64,000 nucleotides of DNA from assembly GCF_025502585.1 (NCBI RefSeq), contig NZ_CP106679.1, forward strand, positions 3,503,501-3,567,500. Reading direction: 5' to 3'. Source of the DNA: Reichenbachiella agarivorans (GTDB lineage Bacteria > Bacteroidota > Bacteroidia > Cytophagales > Cyclobacteriaceae). Position numbers and translations under genes: made by a program. Positions 44,181-53,076 of this stretch are shown here, piece by piece. Under the pieces are notes generated by a model that saw only the letters and a program-made list of their open reading frames with translations, was not told the DNA's origin and ran no database searches. The first letter of the stretch is position 1; every line of letters starts with the position of its first letter.

Positions 44181-47100
44181 ATGAATAGAATCCCTAGATT
44201 GATCGTCCTCGCTCTGATTTTTCTTTCTCCCTTCTTTTTACAAGCTCAGTGCTTTGATGTGCCAGAACCAGACATCAATGGGCTGAATGGAATACGACTC
44301 AATGAAATTAATATTGGCGACAAATTTGGCAATGCAGTGAGTAGTGCAGGTGACATCAATGGTGACGGAATAGACGATATCCTCATCAGTGCACACCAAG
44401 CCCACGATCTCATCAATTCCGTAGATGATGTTGGAAAAGTCTATGTGGTATTTGGACAAGCTGGATTGGTATCCCCCTACGACCTCACATCACTAGATGG
44501 ATCCAATGGCTTTGTCATACGTGGAGTAAAAAACACAGACTACTTAGGTACTTCGATCAGTAAATTGGGGGATTTTAATCAGGATGGAATCGACGATATC
44601 ATCATTGGGATTCCCAACTACATTAAATCCACATCTGTTAAATCTGGAGCTGCGATGATCTTGTATGGAAAATTGGGTGCATTCCCATCAGAAATAAGCT
44701 ATGAAGATCTGGATGGAAGCAACGGCTTTATAATTGAGGGAGAAGCCGCAGGAGACAGGTTTGGTTCGTCAGTCAATGAATTGGGGGATGTCAACGGTGA
44801 TGGTCATCCTGATTTAATTGTAGGTGCACCCAATACTACCAATAGTTCCATCTATGCCGCTGGAAGTGCGTACGTGATTTTTGGAAACAGCAGCATGCCC
44901 GCCATCTTCAATAGCAGTGATATCAATGGTAGCAATGGCTCTGTCTATAAGGCAAACATCTCCTCCTACCTAATGGGCAATGCAGTATCTACAGTTGGGG
45001 ACATCAATGACGATGGCATCAATGATATAGCCATATCATCGCATAGTGCCTCCAATGGTGCTCTAACGTACGCTGGATTGACCTATGTGGTCTATGGCAA
45101 GAGTAGTTATACTCCTGTATTTGAGTTGTCAACCGTAAATGGCAGCAATGGATTTCTTGTGAGAGGAGCATCACAAAGTGCCTATCTAGGGTTAGAAGTA
45201 GGCTTTGCAGGTGATCTCAACAATGATGGCATTGACGACATGGTGATTGGCGCTCGTGGTGCCAAAGTCAACGACAAGCAAACAGGGTCAGCTTATGTAA
45301 TATTTGGGAGCACCAGTCCAACTGCTTTCCCTCTCAATTATGATTTAACAAACCTGGACGGTAGCAATGGGTTTGTTATCCAAGGTAGCGAACAAAACAA
45401 TGATAATCTAGGATATAGTGTAGCCTATGCTGGAGATATCAACAATGACGGTATGGACGACTTGATCATAGGTGCTACATACGGTGGTCGAGGTTTTGTG
45501 GGTACTAGCTACGTCCTATTTGGCAAAACAGGAGGCTGGTCATCGTCGATTACAGCCAATAGTTATATAAATGGCAGCAATGGTTTTCAGGTGTTCAATA
45601 CTGAAAGATTCAGATCCCTTTATGGGGCATCTGTAGCAGGTCTTGGAGATGTCAATGGGGATGGAAACGATGATTTCATAATAGGAGGACCTAGTCCCTT
45701 CGCATCATTTAATGGCAAGGTAACCGTCGTGTACGGGGAAAGTATGGATTTGATCGACGACATAGACCCAGCCATCACTTGTCCCTTGGACAAACAATTA
45801 TTCATAGGATCAACCCTCCCTGATTACACAGATGATGTCAGTGCCACTGACAATTGTACCTACAAAGAAAACCTAATCATCACCCAATCTCCAGCCCATG
45901 GGACGCTATTTACAGGTACCATGACAGTGACGATCCATGTCTCTGATTTGAGTGGAAACTCGTCCTCTTGTGATTTTTCTGTCACACCCAATACCCCCAA
46001 TCCTGACAGAACATGTGCAAGCACAAGTCTAAATACAAGTAAGCTAAATGGAACAGATGGATTCTTGGTGGAAGGAAAAAAAACCACTTCTAACCTAGGT
46101 TCTGATGTCAACTATGTGGGTGATTTCAATGGAGATGGAATAGATGACTTCATCGTTGGAGCCCCAGGAGCGACAGCTTCATTTGTCGGAGAATATAGCA
46201 GCATGTCAGAAACTGTATCGGGCACTGCCTTTTTGGTATTTGGTAGAGCTGATGGCTTTCCAGCTTACCAAGACATGGCCTTCTTAGATGGTACCAACGG
46301 TTTTGAGATCGGAGATTTCAGCAATGCTTTCACCAATAGTATGCGTCCAGGTTATACTGTCAATGGCATTGGAGATATCAATGGTGATGGGTTGAACGAC
46401 ATTGCTATCGCTGACCCGTTCGAATATTGTGTACTGGGCCAAGAGTGCGGTTATACCTTCGTCATATTTGGCAGCAGTACATTTTCAGATGCCACCTTTG
46501 ATATTGGCAACCTTGATGGCAGCAACGGATTTATCTTGACAGGACAAAACTGGAGTCAATCTGGCATGGGAATGAGTGGCATGGACATCAACGCAGATGG
46601 TTATTCAGATCTAGTCATAGGTGCCAGAAGTGGGTCACTTAGCCTAGATGGTAAAATTTATGTACTATTTGGCAAGAGTTCACCTTTTGATGCTTTGATT
46701 AGTTATGCCAGTTTAGATGGTTCCAATGGATTTATTATTGAGGGGGACAATAGCGTCATGGGTGACATAGGCCAATACCTAACCAACCTTGGCGATATCA
46801 ATGACGATGGGATTGATGATTTAGCCCTTTCTAATAACAACAACCGTATCTACATTTATTACGGTCATACTGGAGTCTTTACCTCTCCATTTCAAATAGC
46901 CGATCTGGATGGCTCTAATGGATTTACCATTGATGAAACGTCTGGTATTACAAACTTGAAAATGGTTTATCATGCAGGAGACATCAATGATGATGGGATC
47001 AACGACGTACTCATCAGAACTTCCAGTAGTTCAATATATGCCCTATTTGGAAAAAACACCTTCACGAGTTCGGTCATGCTCAATGACCTAGATGGTAGCA

Positions 47101-50054
47101 ATGGATTTGTATTAACTGGTTTTGGATCGAATAGTTATGACATTCAAGGCGGTGGGGATTTTAATGGAGACGGAATAGAAGACTTTGTGATTGGCCCCAA
47201 AATCATTTATGGCAGATCATCATGGCCAGCAACCCTAATACCAGGTGATTTGAAACCAGGTCAATACTACCAAACAACCACTCATAGTGAATCGGTCAGT
47301 ATCCTAGGAGATATCAACCATGATGGATTGAGTGATTTACTAAGTGGCAAATCCACCTATCATCAGTATTCGGCAAACAGTCAATTTAATGACCCTGGGT
47401 ACATGTATGTCATATTTGGTTTTGCAGCTACTGATGTGACTGATCCTGCCATCACCTGTCCTACTAATCAAGTGGTGACCGCTGGTTCTGCGCTGCTAGA
47501 CTACACTGGTGACGCAGTTGTATCTGATAATTGTGATGATGCACCAACCGTAAGTCAATCGCCAGTAGCGGGCACGATTGTCACTGGTTCTACTGACGTC
47601 ACACTCACGGTCACTGATGCTTCTGGGAACTCATCATTTTGCACATTCAATGTGAACACCACTGTAGATTTGGAAGATCCTGTAATCACCTGTCCAGCTG
47701 ATCAAAATGTAGATTGTAATACTGTACTAGTAGATTACACCAGTAGTGCTACTGCCACTGACAACATGGACACGAACCCTGTGATTACTCAATCTCCTGC
47801 TGTAGGTACAACCATAACAGACGGTATGACAATCACCATGACAGCAACTGACGATGCTGGCAATACAGATCAATGTACCTTTGTGATCCACATCAACGCA
47901 GACAATACAGATCCAGTAATCGCCTGTCCATCAGATCAAACAGTCATCTTGGGGGATGTACTGCAGGATTACGCCAGCACAGTGACTGTCTCGGACAACT
48001 GTGATTCAGCACCAGTAGTCACGCAAGCACCCTCTGTAGGATCAGCTATTACAGATGGTATGTTCGTTACCTTGACTGCTACTGATGCCGCTGGTAATTC
48101 CAAACAATGCTCCTTTCAAATCAATATTACAACTGATGTCACCAGCCCAGTAATCACCTGTATACCAGACCAAAATGTAGATTGCAATACTGTGTTACTG
48201 GATTACACCAGTAGTGTAATTGTCACAGATGATCTAGATCCGAATCCAGTGATTACACAATCACCAGCTGCAGGATCTGCTATCACAGCAGGCATGACAA
48301 TCACCATGACTGCAACAGATGATGCCGGTAATACGAATCAGTGTACTTTTCTCATCGACATCAATCCAGACACAACTAAGCCAATTATGACTGGTGTAAG
48401 TAATCAATCAGTAGATTGTCATGAGACACTTCCTGATTACACTACTTTATTTACCGTCTCAGACAATTGCGACACCAACCCTGTCGTGACTCAATCTCCA
48501 TCGCCTGGAACCAGTGTCTCAGATGGCATGACCGTGACCTTAACAGCCACAGATGTAGCTGGAAACCAAGATGATTTCACCTTTCTTGTCACAATTATTG
48601 CTGATACAGAGGCTCCCGTGCTCTCAGGAGTCACTGACCAAACGCTGGACTGTGATGATATACTTCCAGATTACACTGCTACATTTACGCTCACTGACAA
48701 TTGTGATGCTTCGGCACATGTAAATCAATCTCCAGCAGCTGGTAGCCCTGTCACTTCTGGCATGACTGTCACGTTGACTACAGAAGATACGAATGGAAAC
48801 ACCCAAGATTTTACCTTTGGCATTGTATCCCAAGACCTCATGGCTCCTACATTCACTTGCCCGACTGATCAAGTAGTTGCTTGTGGCTCTTTGATTCAGG
48901 ATTACACTTTGATTAGCATAGCTGATAATTGTGATCCTTTCCCTACGCTTACACAGTCACCAGCTGCTGGGTCTGCCATCACTGCAGACATGGTTATCAC
49001 TTTGAAAGGTCAAGACGCTACAGGAAATGAAACGGTATGTACATTCAATCTCACAACTGTAGATGATCAAGACCCAAGTCTTGTGTGCATGCCGACTCAA
49101 TATGTGGCTTGTGGTAGCACAGTCATAGATTATAGCACAGCAATCCAAGCTACTGACAACTGCTCCAGTTCATTGGTTTATACACAAACACCTACAGTTG
49201 GTAGCCCAGTCGTAGATGGTATGACCCTCTCAATCCAAGCTACAGATGAAGAAGGAAACACCGCCAGTTGTGCGTTTCAGATCCAAGTTGAAGCTGACAA
49301 CATCGCACCTACTATGGACTGTATGGACAGTTTTGAAATCACCTGCGGAGATAGTTTGGAAGACCTTGCTTCCAAAATCCGCGGTACCGACAATTGCTCT
49401 GAAACAGTGCTTATCACTCAATCTATCCCTGCAGGGACTAGCATCATTGATCAGACAGAACTCACATTGACTGCAGTTGATGAGGCAGGGAATAGCAATA
49501 GTTGCAACATCACCATATATGTCTCAGATATCGAAGTAGAAGCTGGTGAAGATCGTGTCATCAGTGAAGGTCAAAGCATACAATTGACGGCACTACCCGA
49601 CCAAAATGGCAGCTACGAATGGAGTCCAAACTACAATCTGTCTGACCCCAATGCAGCCAATACAAAGGCATCACCAGCACTGACCACCACATATTACCTG
49701 CATTTCATTTCCGACAAAGGTTGTGAGGCTGGGGACTATGTAACCATAGAAGTAAATGAACCAGGTTACCAAAACGGCTTCTCTCCAAACAATGATGGAT
49801 TCAATGATGCATGGCATATCAAGGGTATTGAAAAGTACCCCAATAATACAGTCACTATTTACAACAGATGGGGAAACAAGGTATTTGAAATATCTGGCTA
49901 TGACAACCAAACACGGTATTTCGATGGACATGCCAACAAACTTCAAGGGCTGGGTGCAGGTCTGTTGCCAGAAGGTACCTACTTCTATCATATTGCTATA
50001 GATGGTGAAAATGAATTGGTAAAAACAGAAGGTTACTTGATTGTCAAAAAATAA
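44181..50054 (+). CDS. Large secreted FG-GAP/HYR protein with type IX secretion C-terminal domain
   Basis: A 1957-residue surface protein. Signal peptide to about LQAQ (residue 22). Two blocks of seven FG-GAP calcium-binding repeats each (GDINGDGIDDILIS-like) at about 50-525 and 640-1080, separated by one HYR-type domain (ITCPLDKQLF). Nine further HYR domains follow at about 1085-1780, each with (A/V)xITCPxDQxV and a DxAGNxxxCTF end; two of them lack the first Cys. A PKD-like region and a type B gliding-motility-associated C-terminal domain end the protein (NGFSPNNDGFNDAWHIKGIE, then IYNRWGNKVFE and EGTYFYHI). Export by the type IX system with the adjacent PorP/SprF protein is expected. Ligand unknown; the repeats suggest adhesion. 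Confidence 0.93.
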   Translation: MNRIPRLIVLALIFLSPFFLQAQCFDVPEPDINGLNGIRLNEINIGDKFGNAVSSAGDINGDGIDDILISAHQAHDLINSVDDVGKVYVVFGQAGLVSPYDLTSLDGSNGFVIRGVKNTDYLGTSISKLGDFNQDGIDDIIIGIPNYIKSTSVKSGAAMILYGKLGAFPSEISYEDLDGSNGFIIEGEAAGDRFGSSVNELGDVNGDGHPDLIVGAPNTTNSSIYAAGSAYVIFGNSSMPAIFNSSDINGSNGSVYKANISSYLMGNAVSTVGDINDDGINDIAISSHSASNGALTYAGLTYVVYGKSSYTPVFELSTVNGSNGFLVRGASQSAYLGLEVGFAGDLNNDGIDDMVIGARGAKVNDKQTGSAYVIFGSTSPTAFPLNYDLTNLDGSNGFVIQGSEQNNDNLGYSVAYAGDINNDGMDDLIIGATYGGRGFVGTSYVLFGKTGGWSSSITANSYINGSNGFQVFNTERFRSLYGASVAGLGDVNGDGNDDFIIGGPSPFASFNGKVTVVYGESMDLIDDIDPAITCPLDKQLFIGSTLPDYTDDVSATDNCTYKENLIITQSPAHGTLFTGTMTVTIHVSDLSGNSSSCDFSVTPNTPNPDRTCASTSLNTSKLNGTDGFLVEGKKTTSNLGSDVNYVGDFNGDGIDDFIVGAPGATASFVGEYSSMSETVSGTAFLVFGRADGFPAYQDMAFLDGTNGFEIGDFSNAFTNSMRPGYTVNGIGDINGDGLNDIAIADPFEYCVLGQECGYTFVIFGSSTFSDATFDIGNLDGSNGFILTGQNWSQSGMGMSGMDINADGYSDLVIGARSGSLSLDGKIYVLFGKSSPFDALISYASLDGSNGFIIEGDNSVMGDIGQYLTNLGDINDDGIDDLALSNNNNRIYIYYGHTGVFTSPFQIADLDGSNGFTIDETSGITNLKMVYHAGDINDDGINDVLIRTSSSSIYALFGKNTFTSSVMLNDLDGSNGFVLTGFGSNSYDIQGGGDFNGDGIEDFVIGPKIIYGRSSWPATLIPGDLKPGQYYQTTTHSESVSILGDINHDGLSDLLSGKSTYHQYSANSQFNDPGYMYVIFGFAATDVTDPAITCPTNQVVTAGSALLDYTGDAVVSDNCDDAPTVSQSPVAGTIVTGSTDVTLTVTDASGNSSFCTFNVNTTVDLEDPVITCPADQNVDCNTVLVDYTSSATATDNMDTNPVITQSPAVGTTITDGMTITMTATDDAGNTDQCTFVIHINADNTDPVIACPSDQTVILGDVLQDYASTVTVSDNCDSAPVVTQAPSVGSAITDGMFVTLTATDAAGNSKQCSFQINITTDVTSPVITCIPDQNVDCNTVLLDYTSSVIVTDDLDPNPVITQSPAAGSAITAGMTITMTATDDAGNTNQCTFLIDINPDTTKPIMTGVSNQSVDCHETLPDYTTLFTVSDNCDTNPVVTQSPSPGTSVSDGMTVTLTATDVAGNQDDFTFLVTIIADTEAPVLSGVTDQTLDCDDILPDYTATFTLTDNCDASAHVNQSPAAGSPVTSGMTVTLTTEDTNGNTQDFTFGIVSQDLMAPTFTCPTDQVVACGSLIQDYTLISIADNCDPFPTLTQSPAAGSAITADMVITLKGQDATGNETVCTFNLTTVDDQDPSLVCMPTQYVACGSTVIDYSTAIQATDNCSSSLVYTQTPTVGSPVVDGMTLSIQATDEEGNTASCAFQIQVEADNIAPTMDCMDSFEITCGDSLEDLASKIRGTDNCSETVLITQSIPAGTSIIDQTELTLTAVDEAGNSNSCNITIYVSDIEVEAGEDRVISEGQSIQLTALPDQNGSYEWSPNYNLSDPNAANTKASPALTTTYYLHFISDKGCEAGDYVTIEVNEPGYQNGFSPNNDGFNDAWHIKGIEKYPNNTVTIYNRWGNKVFEISGYDNQTRYFDGHANKLQGLGAGLLPEGTYFYHIAIDGENELVKTEGYLIVKK

Positions 50055-50055
50055 C

Positions 50056-50970
50056 ATGAAGAAAATAATCAAAGCAAGCATTATCAAAATCATAGTTGGT
50101 CTATGTGCTGTCATCTCGGCAAATGCGCAACAAAATCCAGTGCTCTCTACCTACACTTACAATTTGATGACTGTCAATCCAGCCTACTCAGGTTATCACC
50201 AAACGCTAGATATCAATTTGGAAGCTACCCGCACACTTCCACAAACCGAAGGAACTCCTCAATTCAGCAGTTTCACTATCAACGGACCACTTGGAGACAA
50301 AAGGGTGGGCATAGGCGGCAGCATTCTCAATGACAAAATTGGGGTGTATCAAAACACAGAGATCATGGCTTCATACTCCTACAAGCTTTTTTCAAGGAAC
50401 AGAAATTCCTATACCAGTTGGGGTTTCTACCCCAAGGTTGTTTCTTTTGGGATTCAAGCAGGGTTGAGTCATATTCAAGAAGATTTGCTTAGCCTAGGCA
50501 TCAGCAATGATCCTGAATATGCTCAAAACATCAATGAATACACACCAACTATCGGTGCAGGGATATTTGTGAGTCAAAAACATTTTTATCTGGGTCTATC
50601 GGCTCCTAGGATAGTTGGTTCGGTATTTACCAGTAAAAACAATGTGGAATTGCAAAACCACTATTATCTACAAATGGGATACAAAGCCCTGATCCATCAG
50701 GATGTTTTTATCAAACCTGCCCTACTCGTTAAGTATGTAAAAGGAGCACCTGTACAATTTGACGGCAATTTCGTCTTTGAGTTTTATAGAAAGGTTGAAG
50801 TTGGAGTAGGATATCGCTCCATAGCAGGTATCAATTTCTTGGTAGGTATTCACCTTTCGGACAAATTTCTGCTCGTATATCATTATGATACCATCATTGA
50901 CAACAACCAGCCAGAAATTGGCAATTCTCATGGACTCATGCTCAATTTCAAACCATTCAACCAAAACTGA
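50056..50970 (+). CDS. PorP/SprF-family type IX secretion outer-membrane protein
   Basis: A 304-residue protein from ATG 50056, one base after the stop of the large secreted protein. Signal peptide to about SANA, then the family beginning QQNPVLSTYTYNLMTVNPAYSGYH and the barrel-like remainder with LGLSAPRIVG and HYYLQMGYK. SprF-type proteins are specific partners for secretion of cargo carrying type B C-terminal domains, and cargo and partner genes are commonly adjacent. Pairing here is thus well supported by position. A terminator follows at 50997. Confidence 0.93.
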   Translation: MKKIIKASIIKIIVGLCAVISANAQQNPVLSTYTYNLMTVNPAYSGYHQTLDINLEATRTLPQTEGTPQFSSFTINGPLGDKRVGIGGSILNDKIGVYQNTEIMASYSYKLFSRNRNSYTSWGFYPKVVSFGIQAGLSHIQEDLLSLGISNDPEYAQNINEYTPTIGAGIFVSQKHFYLGLSAPRIVGSVFTSKNNVELQNHYYLQMGYKALIHQDVFIKPALLVKYVKGAPVQFDGNFVFEFYRKVEVGVGYRSIAGINFLVGIHLSDKFLLVYHYDTIIDNNQPEIGNSHGLMLNFKPFNQN

Positions 50971-50996
50971 ATGAAACTTGACCCGCTATAAAAACC

Positions 50997-51019
50997 AAAA
51001 CCCGGTGAAGCCGGGTTTT
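50997..51019 (+). terminator. Terminator after the PorP/SprF gene
   Basis: AAAACCCGG (50997-51005) and CCGGGTTTT (51011-51019) with a five-base loop, ending in Ts. Confidence 0.85.
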
Positions 51020-51194
51020 GGGCTGAGTCAGTACGAAACCAATCTCCTCCATGTCGATCGAACCGTGTCGATCCTGTATTTAAATTTAGCGAAAACATAG
51101 GAAATCGAAAAATAGATTCCTGACTTATCTTGAAAAAATCATGAGCCTCTCTGTTGATTCAAAGTCCGTTTCATTGGTTGAGTACAATAGGATC

Positions 51195-51228
51195 AAAAAA
51201 AAGCACTTGAGTCTTTCGATCAAGTGCT
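51195..51228 (-). terminator. Terminator of the first GPxAKN-repeat gene
   Basis: AGCACTTGA (51202-51210) and TCAAGTGCT (51220-51228) form a 9-bp stem, followed on the minus strand by a run of U from 51195-51201. A diverged copy at 51858-51890 follows the paralogous gene. Confidence 0.85.
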
Positions 51229-51327
51229 AGTATGAGATAACAACCTATCAAGTTATCTTTCCGTGTTTCCGTCAAACCAATCAGAAAGTTTATAAAACAA
51301 TCCCATTGAGTTTCCTTATTTCTAAAA

Positions 51328-51630
51328 TTAATCAGCCCAAACCTTATGGTTTTTAGCTGCAGGACCTTTCAGGTTCTTTCTGTTTGACACCAAAGTCACC
51401 TCAGTGTACTCTTCTTTGTTCTTCTTATCCCAAGCTTTTTGGTTCTTGGCAGTAGGACCTTGTACCCTTTCAGCATCTTTAGACTTCATGCTTATAGTCG
51501 TTTCAGTTTTTTCCTTATCCTTCCAAGGTTTATAATTTTTTGCAGCGGGTCCTTTAAGTCCATTTCTTCCTTGTGCAAAACTGAATGATGCAACAAGTAC
51601 CAATGCGAGTGTTATTATTATAGTTTTCAT
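51328..51630 (-). CDS. Small secreted GPxAKNxKxW-repeat protein, copy 1
   Basis: A 100-residue protein with a signal peptide ending in SFAQ (residue 19). The mature chain is three repeats of a GPxAKNxKxW motif separated by about 33 and 31 residues: GPAAKNYKPWKDK, GPTAKNQKAWDKK and GPAAKNHKVWAD. The pattern is Lys- and Trp-rich and carries no known domain. The neighbouring gene 0.3 kb upstream is a paralogue with the same repeats. A palindrome related to that before the paralogue lies at 51749-51764. The function is unknown; I do not recognise a named family. Confidence 0.85.
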   Translation of the reverse strand: MKTIIITLALVLVASFSFAQGRNGLKGPAAKNYKPWKDKEKTETTISMKSKDAERVQGPTAKNQKAWDKKNKEEYTEVTLVSNRKNLKGPAAKNHKVWAD

Positions 51631-51748
51631 AGCTCTATATTTAAGTCTTTACGTTTTTGCTTTCTACTCAATTATACGAGCTATATGGGGCTATTCCTCT
51701 CTAAGAATTTTTGTAAATTTTTCTACCACCATATCCCTACGCATGACA

Positions 51749-51764
51749 TCAGTATAAATACTGA
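51749..51764. promoter_or_regulatory. GTATAAATAC palindrome upstream of copy 1
   Basis: TCAGTAT-AA-ATACTGA, a perfect 7-bp dyad, about 119 bases upstream of the first repeat-protein gene. The neighbouring bases CATC.GTATAAATAC.GA match the site before copy 2 at 52417-52444. Confidence 0.6.
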
Positions 51765-51857
51765 GTAACTCTAAAAACATGGCTTTTCGGGGCTATGAGC
51801 ATGAATTTGTCAGATGTCGTTGAGCAGCCAAATTGATGAAGATCAGCAGTGAAAAAC

Positions 51858-51890
51858 AGAAAAAGCACTTGATCCTTCCAACCAAGTGCT
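51858..51890 (-). terminator. Terminator of the second GPxAKN-repeat gene
   Basis: AGCACTTG (51864-51871) and CAAGTGCT (51883-51890) form the stem, with a short U-run on the minus strand. It is a diverged duplicate of the hairpin at 51195-51228. Confidence 0.75.
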
Positions 51891-51930
51891 AGTTTCAGAT
51901 AACACCTATCACGCTATCTTTCCGTACTTC

Positions 51931-52305
51931 TTACTTTTGATTTGCAGTACCAGAATCCTTTGCTTTTTTAGTCATCATGGTACCTTCACTGTTGTATGAT
52001 TTGCTATCTGACCATACTTTGTAGTTCTTAGCTGCTGGTCCTTTTAGATCGTTCTGACCAGAAACAACCGCAACCTCAGTGTACTCAGCTTGATTTTCTT
52101 TATCCCAAACTTTCTGGTTTTTGGCTGCTGGTCCTTGTACGCGTGTAGCGTCTTCAGATTTCATAGCAATGGCTTGTTCAGTTTGGTTTTTGTCTTTCCA
52201 AGGCTTGTAGTTTTTAGCTGCTGGACCTTTGAGGTCAGTTCTTGTTTGTGCGAAACTAAATGAAGCAACTAGTGTCAATGCGAAGGCAATTATTAAGGTT
52301 TTCAT
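51931..52305 (-). CDS. Small secreted GPxAKNxKxW-repeat protein, copy 2
   Basis: 124 residues from ATG 52305 (MKTLIIAFALTLVASFSFAQ); the frame is open 21 codons further upstream. It is a paralogue of the 51328-51630 gene with the same signal peptide and three repeats (GPAAKNYKPWKDK, GPAAKNQKVWDKE, GPAAKNYKVWSD). A Lys/Ser-rich tail of about 25 residues follows. The upstream regions and terminators of the two genes are also similar, so the whole transcription unit was duplicated. It lies behind the NarL-type response regulator. Confidence 0.85.
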   Translation of the reverse strand: MKTLIIAFALTLVASFSFAQTRTDLKGPAAKNYKPWKDKNQTEQAIAMKSEDATRVQGPAAKNQKVWDKENQAEYTEVAVVSGQNDLKGPAAKNYKVWSDSKSYNSEGTMMTKKAKDSGTANQK

Positions 52306-52416
52306 AGCTCTATATTTATGTGTGTATTTTTTATTCTCTACACAATTATACGAGCTATATATGGCCACTTTTCTCTAAGAAATTTTGTAATTATTTCTCC
52401 ATATAAATCCTGAGTT

Positions 52417-52444
52417 AAATCATCCGTATAAATACGGATGATTT
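52417..52444. promoter_or_regulatory. GTATAAATAC palindrome before copy 2
   Basis: AAATCATCCGTAT-AA-ATACGGATGATTT is a perfect 13-bp dyad with two central bases. It overlaps the stop codon of the response regulator and lies about 112 bases upstream of the second repeat-protein gene. Without a U-run it is unlikely to be only a terminator; related sites lie at 51749 and 57815. Confidence 0.65.
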
Positions 52445-53072
52445 AGATAATACTTAGCTTGGTTGCCTTTTTGATCAATTCAGCAGTGTTTTTCACGTCC
52501 AACTTCTTCATCATGTTGACTCTGTGCGTCTCAACAGTACGTGTACTGACAAACAATTTTTCCGCAATTTCCTTGGTTGTCAAGCCATTGGATATCATTT
52601 CTAGGATTTCTGACTCCTTTGCTGATAGTTTTTTGGGTTGATTTCCTTCCATTGCCATGATGTTGATCATGCGTTCTGAAATTTCGGAGTTAAAATACTT
52701 TTGTCCTTTAAATACAGCATTGATAGCTGTGGTCAGCTCCTCTTCATCCGTATTCTTGAGCAAATAACTATAGGCACCGCCTCTGACACACTTCACGATA
52801 TAGTTGCCATCGTCATGCATGGACAGGGCGATGGTCTTGATTTTTGGATAACTCTTTTTTAGTTCCTTCAAAACTTCAAAACCATTCATCTCTGGCATAG
52901 TCAGATCCAAGAGCAACACATGGGGACAATCTCCCTGTTCCAAAAACTCAAACAACTCCACGCCGTTGCTCAATCCAGCTAAGACTTCAAAATCTTCATT
53001 GCTAGATAGCAAGGCGGTCATTCCGTCACGAAACAACTGGTGATCGTCCACTAATACTATTTTAATCTTCAT
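52443..53072 (-). CDS. NarL/FixJ-type response regulator
   Basis: A 209-residue regulator. The receiver domain (1-120) has VLVDDHQLFRDGM, the phospho-acceptor Asp in LLLDLTMPEMNG, and Lys of LLKNTDEEE. A LuxR-type helix-turn-helix follows (about 145-205): LSAKESEILEMISNGLTTKE and VSTRTVETHRVNMMKKL. It starts 4 bases after the cognate sensor kinase and is followed by the two repeat-protein genes with palindromes. Confidence 0.95.
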   Translation of the reverse strand: MKIKIVLVDDHQLFRDGMTALLSSNEDFEVLAGLSNGVELFEFLEQGDCPHVLLLDLTMPEMNGFEVLKELKKSYPKIKTIALSMHDDGNYIVKCVRGGAYSYLLKNTDEEELTTAINAVFKGQKYFNSEISERMINIMAMEGNQPKKLSAKESEILEMISNGLTTKEIAEKLFVSTRTVETHRVNMMKKLDVKNTAELIKKATKLSII

Positions 53073-53076
53073 ACTA

